Notes under the pieces: model-generated
What the model saw: the letters and a program-made list of their open reading frames with translations, nothing else
The model's database searches: none
What the model was told of the DNA's origin: nothing
Translations under genes and position numbers: made by a program
Assembly (NCBI GenBank): GCA_036250195.1
Contig: JAVHZZ010000002.1
Coordinates: 66,242,705 to 66,306,704, forward strand
Reading direction: 5' to 3'
Length of the DNA: 64,000 nucleotides
From: Mixophyes australis
Taxonomy: Eukaryota; Chordata; Amphibia; Anura; Limnodynastidae
In this document: piece by piece, positions 10,976 to 22,770 of the stretch
Numbering within the stretch: position 1 is the stretch's first letter
Layout: every line of letters starts with the position of its first letter

Positions 10976-13448
10976 AACTGGTTATCTTGTAACCGGACCA
11001 ATATGTCAATAGCATCCACTCACCAAAATCAGATGCAGCCAAGTGTTTTATATTTGATGCTTAAGAACATTGGGATGTCCCTTTCCTAAGACTCTCTTTC
11101 TTGTAAATAGAGGGAGAAACTACTGTAGTTACAGCGAATTGGCTCAGAGATAAAATTTGGCAAGTCTGTTCTGACAAAGAATAACCTTGTCTAATTTATA
11201 CTATCCAGCTAGGTGCTAAAACTGGACATCAGTGTGTAAAAATAAATAAATAATGAAATAAATGAAAAGAAAAATATAGATATTCACCAAATCTGGACCC
11301 ATGTGGGGCAGGGGTAATTCTAGAAAGAAAAGGGTTAACAGATGTGTTCTGTAATCTACCCCCGGCACCACGCTAGGACATATTTTTTTTTGGCTTTACC
11401 TGCCACACATAGATTACTTTTGACATTTCCAGCTCCCATCTTATCGGGGGCCTTGTCCACCAGCCAGGCATTTGTACAAGAGTGTGGCACTATCTCAGGG
11501 CTCCTGTAAGTAATAATAACCCCTGTCCTCCCAAGTGCTAATTAGTACAGCTAAGTTGAAATCATATGGGCTGCCTTGCAGTTGATATAACTTTTACTTT
11601 TACCAAGTGGTCGAAGTGGGAAGTTAGAAGTGATGGTATATAAATTTAGAAGTGTCGGTACAAAAAATGTAATGGGAATGTAAGTGAATGGAATTTATTC
11701 GTTTTACAATGAAGGCAGTAGGAGAGATGGCGGTATGGCCCTCACGTTGACCACTACTTTTACCTTATTGCACTTACCAAAAGTTTTCTTAACATATATA
11801 ACAACACATGACACTTGTTTGACGAATGAAAGGTTACAAATTTTATTGAAAATTAAATTAAAGTAGTTACAACTAAACGCAAGATCCAATCAGCTATCAG
11901 CCATTCCAAAACCCGAAATTATAGCAAACTAAAATATTCTGACACTTCACGGCAGTGGAGCTTGTCTCTACCCCTTTTTGGCTCACTAGCTGGGGCCTGT
12001 CCCATAAATCCCTGAGGGGTAATATTACTATTTGAACCTCCCTTTTAAGGGAGAGTGCCCAACCCCCACTGGAATGTGTCATTATGACTGATGATTGGCA
12101 TGCATTTCCGCCACTAGACCCTTCATGGAAGCTAAATCAGAGCAAAACAAAAAGTGCAAACCACACAAGGGCTCAGGCGGGTCGGGTACTTCCCAAAAGG
12201 CAAGAGAGAGAAACCAGGCCCTTCTCTTCATTATAAGCCTTCCCTAGCTCAGTCCCTTCCTAGACCCCTATACTCATTGGCTAATAACTTTACATAAATT
12301 TCTTAGGAATTAACTCTTGCCATGCCCAATTTATTTTCTTCTTATTTTACAAACAAGGGGTTTATGTTACTTCAGGCCAATTACTGACCTCTCTTTCTGA
12401 TAAAAGTCTTATTTTGCGGTACATATGTGAGTTATTGTATTGTAGGTTAATAAGAGGGCAGCTGCGTCTGATCACCATATTGACATAGTGTTAGCTTTTT
12501 CAAAAATATTTTTCTTATTTTTTTATCTTTCTTTTAAAGAAGCTCTTTTTAAAGTTTCTCTAGCTTCACTCCATTGATACAATATTATTTGTTACACATT
12601 TTATGTATTTTAGTATGTTGTATTAGGTACACCTTTGTTTCCACTAATTACAGTATATTTTTGAAATATAGACATTAATTACGCAATACAATATTCTTAT
12701 TGCAATTAACTATTTTCATGCCAGATTCGTGATAGTACAAGAGATATAGAAGGATGTATAAGCAATCAACCAAACTGTTCTATATATGTGCCTTGCTACT
12801 AATTGTCTTTTTTAAATGCCATGTCATCCTTTATACAATTAAAGTAATTTATAATGTGTCCTTATCAGTGAACATATTCACAGAGATAAGTACCTATAAA
12901 AGTTCCATTACTCTTCTTCTGTAAGCACCTGTCATGCACCTCAATTGAATCCACACCGGCACCCAGCAGTAAAACAGAATGTGCTAAAAAAATAAATTAA
13001 CTCATTTATATACATATCTGTTAATCACACCAACCCACACTGTTAACCTTCCATGTAGCTCTCCTGCGTAATGCTCTAAAGAATATAAATTAACTATATG
13101 AATGCCAGTGTAAATGATCAGGTCATAAAGCCTATGGGGGTTTTTCATGTACACTTTCAAGAATCCACTTGGCTTTACCATTTAAGTGGTTAAGTGGTCA
13201 TGTGACTTGTCTACTCCTAAACATCACTTGTAGTTTGCCAGTAGATATGGGTACTAAATCTGGAAAACACTATTTGCTACATTATTAGCACTGCATAGAG
13301 CTGTATTGTATGTTTCAAGGCATACTAAACCTATAAGGAAGTATCTGGAAGAAAGTTCAGAACTAGAAAAAACGCAAAGGTATTAATTAAGGGTATGGGA
13401 GAGCTAAGTTCTAGGATCCCTGTCCTTATGTAACAATTAGGCGTAGAT
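10976..13448. other. No gene seen
   Basis: Mostly AT-rich DNA with small overlapping ORFs of no recognisable similarity. No terminal repeats were found. Confidence 0.45.
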
Positions 13449-13719
13449 CATACTTGCCAACTCTCCCGGAAAGTCCGGGAGACTCCCGAAATTCGGGTCA
13501 GGCTCCCGGGCGAGCTGGCATTTCTCCCGCATCCCAGGTTTCACCGAGAATCGCGTTTCACACCATTTTGGAGGGCGGGAGGGGGCGGGGTGAGGCCAAT
13601 CGCGTCATTTTGGCGACGGGGTTGCGGGGGGTGGGGCCAAAATGGCGCGATTTGCCTCGCCCCGCCCTCCAGTCACGCCCCCTCTCCCGGAAACTTGTTT
13701 CCGGGAGTTGGCAAGTATG
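13449..13719. mobile_element. MITE with CATACTTGCCAACT termini
   Basis: The ends are inverted: CATACTTGCCAACTCTCCCG on the left and CGGGAGTTGGCAAGTATG on the right. The interior is very GC- and CpG-rich. The 8 bases outside the left end are GCGTAGAT and outside the right end GCATAAAT. They differ only by two G-to-A changes, so a decayed 8-bp hAT-type duplication is plausible. ORFs across it on both strands are by-products of the GC-rich composition. Confidence 0.7.
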
Positions 13720-14309
13720 GCATAAATGCCTTTTGCAGCTTGTCAACTACCAGTTTGTTGAGTTTATTCTCTGCATGCTGGGCTCAAACAGAGTTGGACA
13801 TAGTTCATTTTTTTTGCCGTAAAATCCGCATTTCTATACTGCGCATGTGCATACTTCCATATGCAGATTCGGCAGCATCTCTCAATTACAACTCCTCAGC
13901 TTAGAGAGGGGGGTCGGAGGAGGGGAAGGCCGAGTCCAGTAAGACTGTGTTCACGTAATTGTGACACAATTAGAGGTGGATGCATTCACAGATATACCTA
14001 ACAGCAGCCATATCCTTTGCAGGCGATCAACTCCTAAGCAGAGTTCTGTGCAGATGATTATTAGCACGACCTTTGCAATGTAAAAACAAAATAAAAAAAT
14101 AAATAAAATAAAATAATCATTTACAAAAAAAATGTGTGTCCAAAAAGCAAGGGAGATGCATTTTTTTTTATAAAGTATTTATTTAGCTATTTTGAATATA
14201 CATTAAAACATTAGTTGATGATAATAACTTAAGTCTCTAGTACTTAGTCGCATCAAGTTACGCTTAAAGCATGACTTAATGCACTTTAACTATATCTTCA
14301 TGCATATTC
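13720..14309. other. No gene seen
   Basis: No supported feature apart from A/T-rich runs near 14080-14180. Confidence 0.45.
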
Positions 14310-14462
14310 ATTTTAACTAACGATGAGCGGACTCAGATTATCGCAATCCGAGCCCACCCGAACAGTGCGAATCCGAGGGCGATCCGAGCACTGTTCGGGT
14401 ATTTCCGCCGCTGAGAAAAACTGAGTCCAAATCCCGCCGTCGGATCTCGCGATACTCGGATT

Positions 14463-14493
14463 CTATAAATTCCCCGCTTGCCGACGCCATCTT
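14463..14493 (+). promoter_or_regulatory. TATA-like box plus YY1-like site (element D)
   Basis: CTATAAAT at 14463-14470 is followed 14 bases later by ACGCCATCTT, a YY1-type core, at 14484-14493. ATCTCGCGATACTCGGAT lies just upstream. The same arrangement is conserved in element B at 33262-33293, which supports a functional element promoter. Confidence 0.5.
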
Positions 14494-14547
14494 CATTCGG
14501 GCATTGATCAGGGAAGCGGGTGGTTGGGTTTTGTTAGTGGTGCTGTG

Positions 14548-14690
14548 TCCTGTGCTCTGTCCTGCTGAGTCCAGTGGTGCTTTGTCCTGTGCTCTGTCCT
14601 GCTGAGTCCAGTGGTGCTTTGTCCTGTGCTCTGTCCTGCTGAGTCCAGTGGTGCTTTGTCCAGTGCTCTGTCCTGCTAAGTCCATTGGTA
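14548..14690 (+). repeat. Tandem array, 37-bp unit, four copies
   Basis: Units begin TCCTGTGCTCTGTCCTGCTG at 14548, 14585, 14622 and 14659. The spacing is exactly 37 bp. It lies in the 5' noncoding part of element D. Confidence 0.85.
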
Positions 14691-14734
14691 TAAAAAAATT
14701 ATAAAAAAATTATAAAAAAAGTATGAAAAAATTA

Positions 14735-15175
14735 GTACTGCAATATCTAACTACGTTCACTGTTCCTGCAGTAAAAAGGAATTTCTACTGCAATATCTAA
14801 CTACGTTCACTGTTCCTGCAGTAAAAAGGAATTTCTACTGCAATATCTAACTACTTTCACTGTTCCTGCAGTAAAAAGGAATTTCTACTGCAATATCTAA
14901 CTACGTTCACTGTTCCTGCAGTATAAAAAAAATACTACTGCAATATCTAACTACGTTCACTGTTCCTGCAGTAAAAAGGAATTTCTACTGCAATATATAA
15001 CTACGTTCACTGTTCCTGCAGTCTAAAAAAAATACTACTGTAATATATAACTACGTTCACTGTTCCTGCAGTATAAAAAAATGAGTACTGCAATATTTAA
15101 CTACGTTCACTGTTCCTGCAGTATAAAAAAATTAGTACTGCAATATTTAACTACGTTCACTGTTCCTGCAGTCAA
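14735..15175 (+). repeat. Tandem array, 50-bp unit, nine copies
   Basis: The core AATATCTAACTACGTTCACT recurs at an exact 50-bp spacing. CAATATCTAA or a variant starts at 14741, 14791, 14841, 14891, 14941, 14991, 15041, 15091 and 15141. The joining sequence varies (GTAAAAAGGAATTTCTACTG, or a stretch of A's ending TACTACTG), yet the period never changes. A diverged version of the core occurs in the 5' region of element B. Confidence 0.9.
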
Positions 15176-15183
15176 AAAAAATT

Positions 15184-15753
15184 CATTTTCTTCCACACCT
15201 GTGGCTGCGAGGAAACAGCTGAGATTTCCTAAACGACCCGCTGGCGGGGGATGCAGACAACATCTGGTCCGGACTGAAGGACCTGCCAACCATTGCTGAC
15301 ATGTCTACTGTCGTTGCATTGGATGCTGTCACCATTGAAAAAATGGTGGAGGATTACTTTGCTGACACCATCCAAGTAGACATGTCAGACAGTCCTTACT
15401 TTTACTGGCAGGAAAAAAAGGCAGTTTGGAAGCCCCTGTACAAACTGGCTCTATTTTACCTGAGTTGTCCCCCCTCCAGTGTGTACTCCGAAAGAGTTTT
15501 TAGTGCAGCGGGGAACCTGGTCAGTGAGCGGCGAAGGAGGTTGCTTCCGCAAAATGTTGAGAAGATGATGTTCATAAAAATGAATTATCACTTCTTCAAT
15601 CAAGAACAGCAATGGCCTCCAGAGACTACAGAGGGACCTGTGATTGTGGAGTCCAGCGGGGACGAATTGATAATGTGTGAGGATGAGGAAGTACACACTG
15701 AAGGGGGCGAGGAATCAGAGGATGAGGATGAGGATGACATCTTGCCTCAGTAG
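15184..15753 (+). pseudogene. hAT transposase C-terminal fragment (element D)
   Basis: The first part reads SSTPVAARKQLRFPKRPAGG and then loses frame near 15245. From 15301 a 150-codon frame runs to the stop at 15751-15753. It keeps the hAT C-terminal dimerisation region: DAVTIEKMVEDYFAD near residue 9, WKPLYKLALFYLSCPPSSVY near residue 44, SERVFSAAGNLVSERRRRLL near residue 63, and NVEKMMFIKMNYHF after it. A strongly acidic tail ends EDEDEDDILPQ. SERVFS is the conserved hAT signature thought to carry the third acidic catalytic residue. The BED zinc finger and the first two catalytic aspartates are missing. The domain that remains is the part deleted from element B. Confidence 0.88.
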
Positions 15754-16585
15754 AGCCAGTTTAATTTGTACAGGGAGAGATGAATAGCTTTTTTTGTGTG
15801 GGGGCCCAAACAAACCAATCATTTCAGCCACAGTAGTTTGGTAGGCCCTGTCGCTGAAATGATTAGTTTGCTAAAGTGTGCATGTCCTTTTCCCAAAAAC
15901 TAAAGGGTGGGTGGGAGGGCCCAAGGACAATTCCATCTTGCACCTCTTTTTTTTCTTTGCCAGCTCGTTTTGTGGGGGTCCAAACGAACAAATCATTTCA
16001 GCCACAGTTTTGAAGGCCCTGTCGCTGAAGTGATTGGTTTGTTAAAGTGCGCATGTTTAACCAACATAAGGGTGGGTGGGAGGGCCCAAGGACAATTCCA
16101 TCTTGCACCTCTTTTTTTGGCATTATGTGCTCTTTGGGGCCTAGCTTTTGAAACTGCCATCCTGTCTGCCACTGCAGTGCCACTCCTAGATGGGCCACAT
16201 GTTTGTGCCGCCCACTTGTGTCGCTTAGCTTAGACATCCAGCTTCCTCGGTGCAACCTTTTGGCCTAAGAACAATATTGTGAGGTGTGAGGTGTTCAGAA
16301 TAGACTGGAAATGAGTGGAAATGAATGTTATTGAGGTTAATAATAGTGTAGGAGTGAAAAAAAATAAAATATGGATTTTAGCACTTTTTATGCTTTTTAA
16401 AAAAAAAATCAGAACCCAAAACCCTAAATCAGAACCAAAACCTTGAGTGGGGTGTTTTGGCAAAACCAATCAGAACCCAAAACCTCAAGCTAATCAGAAC
16501 CCAAAACCCAAAACCCAAAACACGAAAAGTGGCCGGTGCACACCCCTAATTTTAACCCACTATGCTGAGTTTCATGTATCTTAAT

Positions 16586-17217
16586 TAGAGATGTTCACCC
16601 CCGTGTTTTGGTTTTGGATCTGTATTAATTTTGTGTTTTGGTTTTGCTTTTGGATTCCTATTTTATTTCTAAAATCCCTACTTTTTTTTTTGCTAAAATC
16701 CCATAATTTGGCTCTTTTTTGTTCCTACATTATTATTAACCTCAATAACATTAATTTCCAGTCATTTCCAGTAAATTTTTGTCAAGTGACAAGAACACTG
16801 CTACCCTTGTTTCTGTGTGAGCAATGTCACTGGAGACTGGAGAGTGACAAGAAGACTGCTACCCCTGTTTCTGTGTGAACAATGGCACTGAGAAATGTCA
16901 CTGGAGACTGGAGAGTGACAAGAACACTGCTACCCCTGTTTCTGTGTGAGCAATGGCACTGAGCAATGTCACTGGAGACTGGAGAGTGACAAGAACACTG
17001 CTACCGCCGTTTCTCTGTGAGCATTGGCGCTGGATCTCCTGGGGAGGGAGGTACTTATGGAATCCAAAACCCGCAATATTCGACAACGCAACAATGACGT
17101 TTTGCCTTGATTCAGATCCGAGGACGCGCAAAAGTACCGAGCCGGATCGCGAGCCTACTCGGATCCCATAAGTTCGGGTGTGCTCGGTTTTCAGAAAACC
17201 GAGCCAGAGCATCTCTA
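16586..17217 (-). mobile_element. hAT-Ac-like MITE E
   Basis: Bounded by the perfect 8-bp duplication ATCTTAAT (16578-16585 and 17218-17225). The left end is TAGAGATGTTCACC and the right end is GAGCATCTCTA. GTTTTGG repeats lie at the left and CCGAGC/TCGGAT motifs at the right, so compared with D, B and G it is inserted in the minus direction. It has no transposase frame. It starts only 37 bp beyond the end of element D. Confidence 0.9.
16786..17030. repeat. Tandem array inside element E
   Basis: Four units beginning GTGACAAGAACACTGCTACC (at 16786, 16844, 16914 and 16986) with spacings of 58, 70 and 72 bp. A diverged form is seen in the related element H near 47080-47180. Confidence 0.8.
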
Positions 17218-17225
17218 ATCTTAAT

Positions 17226-18850
17226 ATATGTGCAACTCAACATAACCATGTACATGCTCATTTTTTGCAACATATATTTTATCTGTACATTTAGGTCACA
17301 ACTTTAAATAAGGCCCACAATGTGCAAAATAGAGGAGGATGTTATTTAGAACGGTCCTCCTGGGCTGTAACTAGGGATCACTCTGTCAGAATGAGTACTG
17401 GCAATGACAGTTGAGGTGGATCTGAGCCACTTCTCACTTACATCATCAGGATGCCCCCAGGTGCCAGAATACATGGCGCATGCTCTGGCAGTCGTCAGTC
17501 ATTTGTTTCACTCTGTTTCTTTAATCACTGTGCTTTTATTGGTTTGCCCCTCTTAAAGGACTAGCTGGTTGCATTGTTATCACTGGCGGTAAAACCAGTG
17601 TTGTCGCACTTTAGTAAATTGGCACCTTTAATGTGGTGTGAATGATTGGGATGGGATATTAGAGCAGTAAGTTTGCACATCACAAACAAGTTACCGAATG
17701 AATTGCTTTATGAATGAAAGGTGGTAACACACATGTATCAGGTATCTCTTTGCTATATTTAACCACCAGGGGGGGTTTGGCTAACTCAACATGCTCAGAG
17801 TTGTTCATCTAAATAGTGGTGCGGACACTAGTTTATTATTGTGTTTTGAATGTGGATTTTCATATGGCAATGTAACCTCTTAATGGGTTAAACAGCAATA
17901 ACTTTTTTATTTGTTATAATATAACAGTGAGCTTGATACTGTTTGTAACGTGACAAATAGTGCTTTCTTCTAGTAGTATTTGTAAATTAAAAGTATTTTA
18001 TCATTTCCAATTCTGAAGGCTTAATTAGACAAACATAGTAGAAAATACACTTTCCATGATTATACTGCTAATTTTTCAAGCAATTTTTGAACCCATAGAG
18101 ATTTGTCCTTAATGTGTTCTGTATTTTTCCTGGTTTTTTTTTAATATCTAATATGGATAATTTTATGTCGTTAAGGGAAAGCTATAGGGGCACATGAGTG
18201 GGCTTTTAATTGTTTTTTATATCATGCAACATAACGACTCCAATTAGAACTCACTGTGAAAGCTAAAAAGGGTTTTCTTACATTAAATTGCTTTCACTCC
18301 TGCAGGGAGATGTTGTGGTCACCAAGGGATACAGGTTCAGAAGAACCACATTCTGTATTATAAACTATAATGTTCTATTAAAGACTATATAGAAATGATC
18401 AAGCGGTAAGCTCACCATCTCTCTGGAATCCAGTCCAGCTCCAGGTATTCTGCCATACATAGAAGAGTGCTGTCACCATTCCTATGCGTGTTCATCTGTA
18501 AGATAAAATGAAGTTTGCACAGTATAGGATGATTATTCTCTTCCTTAAAGATATTGGTTAGGGTATACAGTATAAGAATAATTATTTCCTGTATAACAAT
18601 CACTTTGATACAATCCCCTCTTTATTTTAATGTAAACTTTTGTATGTAATCTTGGTGTGTTCTGCTATAAGACCATTGAATATATTTTATATTTGCCTGT
18701 TAAGAAATGAGACATCAACCATTGCAAATGAAAAGCATGCAGGCTTCCTACTATGCGCTATTAGAACAGGAATCTATGTCCATTCATGTGTTTTAAATTG
18801 CCAATTACGCTCCATTAAACATAAGACTACAAATAGAAAGTCTCCAGACT
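17226..18850. other. No gene seen
   Basis: High-complexity AT-rich DNA in places. No ORF of note and no terminal repeats. Confidence 0.45.
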
Positions 18851-18854
18851 AACA

Positions 18855-19150
18855 TCACACCCCCTGATGAAGTCACTGACAGTGATGAAACGCGTTGGAG
18901 CCAATCATTCATGAGACACGCCCCGTGACGTCACGGGAATCCCCGGAAGGTCGGGAGCTCTGTATTCGTTGCGGTCTAACATACCCAGCGAGACAGCACG
19001 TTGTGGGTCAGTGGACGCCAGTCCGCAAATAGGAGGCATCGATAAAAGAAACCTTTTGATGAGCTGTTCTCTAAACTCAAATGTGAGTTGATTTTAAGGT
19101 GCATTTTATAAATAAATCGTTTTCTGATATACTACACTATCAGGTGCCGT
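18855..19150 (+). repeat. Dispersed repeat with hairpin plus GAAACGCGT motif, copy 2
   Basis: CCTGATGAAG is followed by the hairpin TCACT-GAC-AGTGA (18873-18885) and TGAAACGCGTTGG. Further on is a perfect 16-bp palindrome CCCGTGACGTCACGGG (18922-18937) containing a cAMP-response element. It is related to 1340-1560, but the hairpin stem has different paired bases. The family and boundaries are not known. Confidence 0.55.
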
Positions 19151-20085
19151 TTCTCCTCTTTCCCCTTTATATCGTTTATCCTATATATGAACCAATCTTC
19201 TATACAATATGGTGGGACTTGAGGACAACTATATCAAATAACGTTTGGATTTAAAACCACAAGGAGGATATACCATCCTATGGAGTGACATTGCAAAACA
19301 CCGTTTAACACAGACCTGGTACATTAATATTTAAGTTTGAATGTTCTGGACATTGTCTGTTATTATTGGAAAACTGCAAGTTGTTACCGTTATCATCTAT
19401 TTACACTCAGCCATACAAACAATATATGTGTTGGCATGTTATGCACTCAGTGTATGCCAAAAGTTGATGGCACTGACCCTATACATGATATAGGTTTATC
19501 GTTATATTGATATATATGGGCATAACCCTAACAATTTGATATCACCCACACACCTTTTGTAGGATCTATTTAACATCTGTGCTTTTTTCCTTTTTCCTAT
19601 CCCCCCTTTTCTTGTGCACATCCCCATATACTTTATATCTGTTATTCCTATGCGTGTGTTTTTACATTGCCTAGGACTAAAGACCATATATGTCCTACAT
19701 GAATAGGCATTGGATGAAAGTTAATGTATCAAATAAAGTTTGGATAGAGACTTTACTACCATTGTAGTTGGGGCCAGAGACTGAAAAGCTCCGACCATGT
19801 GAACACATTCATCCTGCACAATTGATCTCTGCTATCTAAATGCCATGTTTCTATGTAAATTACATTTTTAACTAAAATTATATATAAATATTTCTGGCTA
19901 TTCAGCTTCCACATTTAAATTGTTATTGGTTTTATTTGCAATAATTTATTGATTCATATGTTCATTATTTTAATTTATTGATTTCTCTGTCCCTTATTTG
20001 AATTTTATATGACTGTTGACTGTCCCCTTTACTGATTTGGCTGTAAAAATATCTGGATATAAAAATAGGTAATGGTCTATATATT
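19151..20085. other. No gene seen
   Basis: AT-rich DNA without a supported feature. Confidence 0.45.
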
Positions 20086-20091
20086 ATACAA

Positions 20092-20305
20092 CAGTGGCTT
20101 GCTTTATGACCCAGATTTATTTACAAGGAAAAACATGAATCGATGGCGCATTAATGTGCCCTGCTGGGTTGCATTTTGCACAATAGGGAATTTTGTGAAG
20201 GTTGCAGAAAATATCTGCTTGAAAGGATATGTATGCAATTCAAAATTCAAAGATTTTGGATGAATGTGTATTATTCATTAAGGAAACAGTATCATATATC
20301 GTCAT
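20092..20305 (+). repeat. Diverged duplicated segment, copy 1
   Basis: Matches 21127-21335 along its length. Shared blocks are CAGATTTATTTACAAGGAAA, AACATGAATCGATGG and TGTATTATTCATTAAGGAA. There are many substitutions and small indels, so the duplication is old. Coding potential is not conserved between the copies. Confidence 0.7.
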
Positions 20306-20307
20306 AA

Positions 20308-20520
20308 TGAGTATTATTATTATTATTATTCTTTTTATTATTATTGATTTGAACACACCACAGTGATTTGCAATGCAGGGGGGTCAGGGAAAGCAGCATT
20401 AATAGAACGGAAAATATAAGTTGGATAAACAAATGCAGATGAGAAAACAAAGAGCCCTGCTTGTGAGAAAATATAAAATTTAGTGGGATAAAAACCAGAG
20501 TTGAGACAAGAGGAGCAAGT
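20308..20520 (-). mobile_element. Possible old L2-type LINE 3' fragment
   Basis: Opens with (ATT)n and continues with CACACCACAGTGATTTGCAA and AAGAGCCCTGCTTGTGAGAA. The layout parallels the L2 3' ends at 4766 and 9568. It is strongly decayed. Confidence 0.4.
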
Positions 20521-21126
20521 CAGGGGTCAAATATAACCCCTAATATTACTCTAACCGTGGGTCAGGTGTATGCAGTCCACTGCTTAAACTCAGCCCTCAC
20601 GCCCAATTACATAACCTGATGTAATTGGTTTGATATCTAACTAGTGTGAATAGCGCTAGTCAATTGAAAGTCCATGATGGTGGTTATGCGAGAAGGTGGT
20701 GGGGTCTGGAGACATATAGAGGACTGCATCTGTCCCTCTCACTGAAGACCAGTAGGCATATTTTTCAAAAGACATAAAGCCCTATTGTGATTCACTTCAC
20801 CCAATATACAAAAAGGTTACCACCAACATTAGCATAACTAAGGATAACCCCCACCGGTAAACCACGCAGGCGGTAAGAGTCGTAGGCTTTTGCTACTGAT
20901 AACGTCCTCATTCCTTGGCATAGGGAAGCCTATTTAATAAGTAGTGCCACAATATTTCTTCTGTTACTTTAATCTCTGAATGGAGATAGCAAAACATCTT
21001 TATTCTTTGAATGAATTATTGTATGAGTGCTGAATGGTTTTTAAATATTTTACTTTTTATTTATTTTTGTTTGTTTTTATTATAGGAACTGAAAGTCAAA
21101 ATTGGGCTTTCCATTCCACTGTGCAT
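20521..21126. other. No gene seen
   Basis: No supported feature. Confidence 0.4.
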
Positions 21127-21335
21127 GCATGAGCCAGTTTTATGACACAGATTTACTTACAAAGAAAAACATGAATCAATAGGGTATTAATGTGCTCTGC
21201 TGGCTTGCACATTGTACTATATGTCATTTGTGGGGGTTGAATAAAATAGCTGGTTGAAAGGATTTGTTTAAAATGTACAATATTTTGGTTTTAAGTGTAT
21301 TATTCATTAAGGAAGCAGTATAATATATCATCATA
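21127..21335 (+). repeat. Diverged duplicated segment, copy 2
   Basis: Partner of 20092-20305, about 1.03 kb downstream and in the same orientation. Confidence 0.7.
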
Positions 21336-22035
21336 TGTCAATGTATTAAAATGCGAGTTGATTGAAAATCGCTAGTAAAGTTTTTAATTCAAAATCGCCA
21401 TTTCCAAAATCGCTACAAATCGCAGTCCAAACGTTTTGCCAATCTAGCAATACAAATTGGAGTATGTATGAAGCTGCGATTTTGCAAACTCACCTGAGTT
21501 TGAATTGAAAGTCACCAGATTTAACACGTTGCTTTCAATAGGCGAGATTAGCAAACACATCACTGTGACAACTGTGGCAGTGTTACTATAACAGGAGACA
21601 CAATGGAAGTTTAAGTTATGCATGTTTTTTTGATTTAGAGGGGCAAAAATTATTTAACATTATCTCACGGCGGACAAATTATTTTATGAATAAATTAGTT
21701 GTCAAATTTCTGTAGGGAACATTTTTTTTTTCTTTTTTACTATATTGGCTTACTATCTAAATACCAGTGGGACAATAATACTTGGGACACTACAACACGA
21801 TGCATTTTATAAGTGTAATTAAAAAACACATCAGCTATTGATCTATGCAGCCTAATGAGGATGATAAAAATGGACCCAAATGGCAATTCTATTCTTAGAG
21901 TGTTTGAAAATGGTGTTGTTAGGAAAAACCTTGTTGGGTGTTTTAGAGCAACCTCTGTTTTTTAAGTCTGCACCGAGAGGGAGGTAGGAACATTCCCAGC
22001 ACCAGACTCCTCTTAGGCTGTGCATGCCACGTGGC

Positions 22036-22066
<31 letters not shown>

Positions 22067-22770
22067 GGGTGTTTGGTGTTTTTATATGATGCTTAATTAA
22101 TCTAAATTTATTTATGTTTCATTGGGTGTCAATCCTGGTTTATGACACGTCTGTTGAATCCACAGTCTCCGGTCTAACACAGATATAGTGACACAGCCAC
22201 TAGAGGGGTGATAGGACGTACCTTTGGCCTTTTCAAGTCCACATTCAGGTGCCTTGATACATCTGGCAGTGTCATTCTCTATGTCACAAGTAAGGTGGCT
22301 GATATGGTGTTGTGGTGCTGTCTGCTGCATAATTTGACCCTAAACCAAAGTATACCCCTACCACCAGCACTAGACAGTAATGAAGCAGGTAAGATCATTC
22401 CAGCAGCTGATGTGGATAATACAGAGGTGACAGCCAGGTCAGAGAAAAGATATTCCAGACTTATTTTTCAGATGAGCAAGTGTCATTGTTTTGTAATTAC
22501 CTTGATTTTTAAGTTTTATTTATTCTTGTAGAATCAACATCATTATCAACATCTTAAACCTCAGCACTATTTTAGAACCACCAGTAACCTCATTGTAAGG
22601 GTATGTGTATGCTTTTTGGAATAACCATTTAAGCATCATTGGAGGATAAAATCAATATCATAAGTTTACTCATAATTTTGCTCATCTAAACATCTTAAGG
22701 ACTATCAACTTTGCTAATACCAGTGTGCATAAATAAAGTATTTATTTTCTAACTAAATTTCAAACATCAT
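21336..22770. other. No gene seen; (TTTTG)n at 22037-22066
   Basis: Holds a short pentanucleotide microsatellite and overlapping small ORFs near 22112-22531 with no recognisable similarity. Confidence 0.45.

Larger units (their letters stand above)
14318..16548 (+). mobile_element. hAT-Ac-like element D, internally deleted
   Basis: Bounded by a perfect 8-bp target duplication ATTTTAAC (14310-14317 and 16549-16556). The left terminus is TAACGATGAGCGG and the right is GGTGCACACCCCTA, an imperfect terminal inverted repeat of the TAGnGATG type seen in Ac-like hATs. The 5' end carries CCGAGC/TCGGAT motifs and the 3' end an array of CCAAAAC/CCAAAACC. Inside are a promoter-like segment, two tandem arrays and only the C-terminal part of a transposase. 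The BED finger and most of the catalytic core are deleted compared with element B at 33104-38561, so D is non-autonomous. Confidence 0.9.

Noticed and set aside
13454..13904. ORFs of 122 and 104 codons on the plus strand
   Set aside because: They lie mostly within a GC-rich MITE and owe their length to its composition.
18861..18900. Hammerhead ribozyme (CTGATGA...GAAAC core)
   Set aside because: The core words are present, but one or two extra bases separate them from stem II. No stem III or cleavage-site strand could be paired, and copy 1 lacks CTGATGA.
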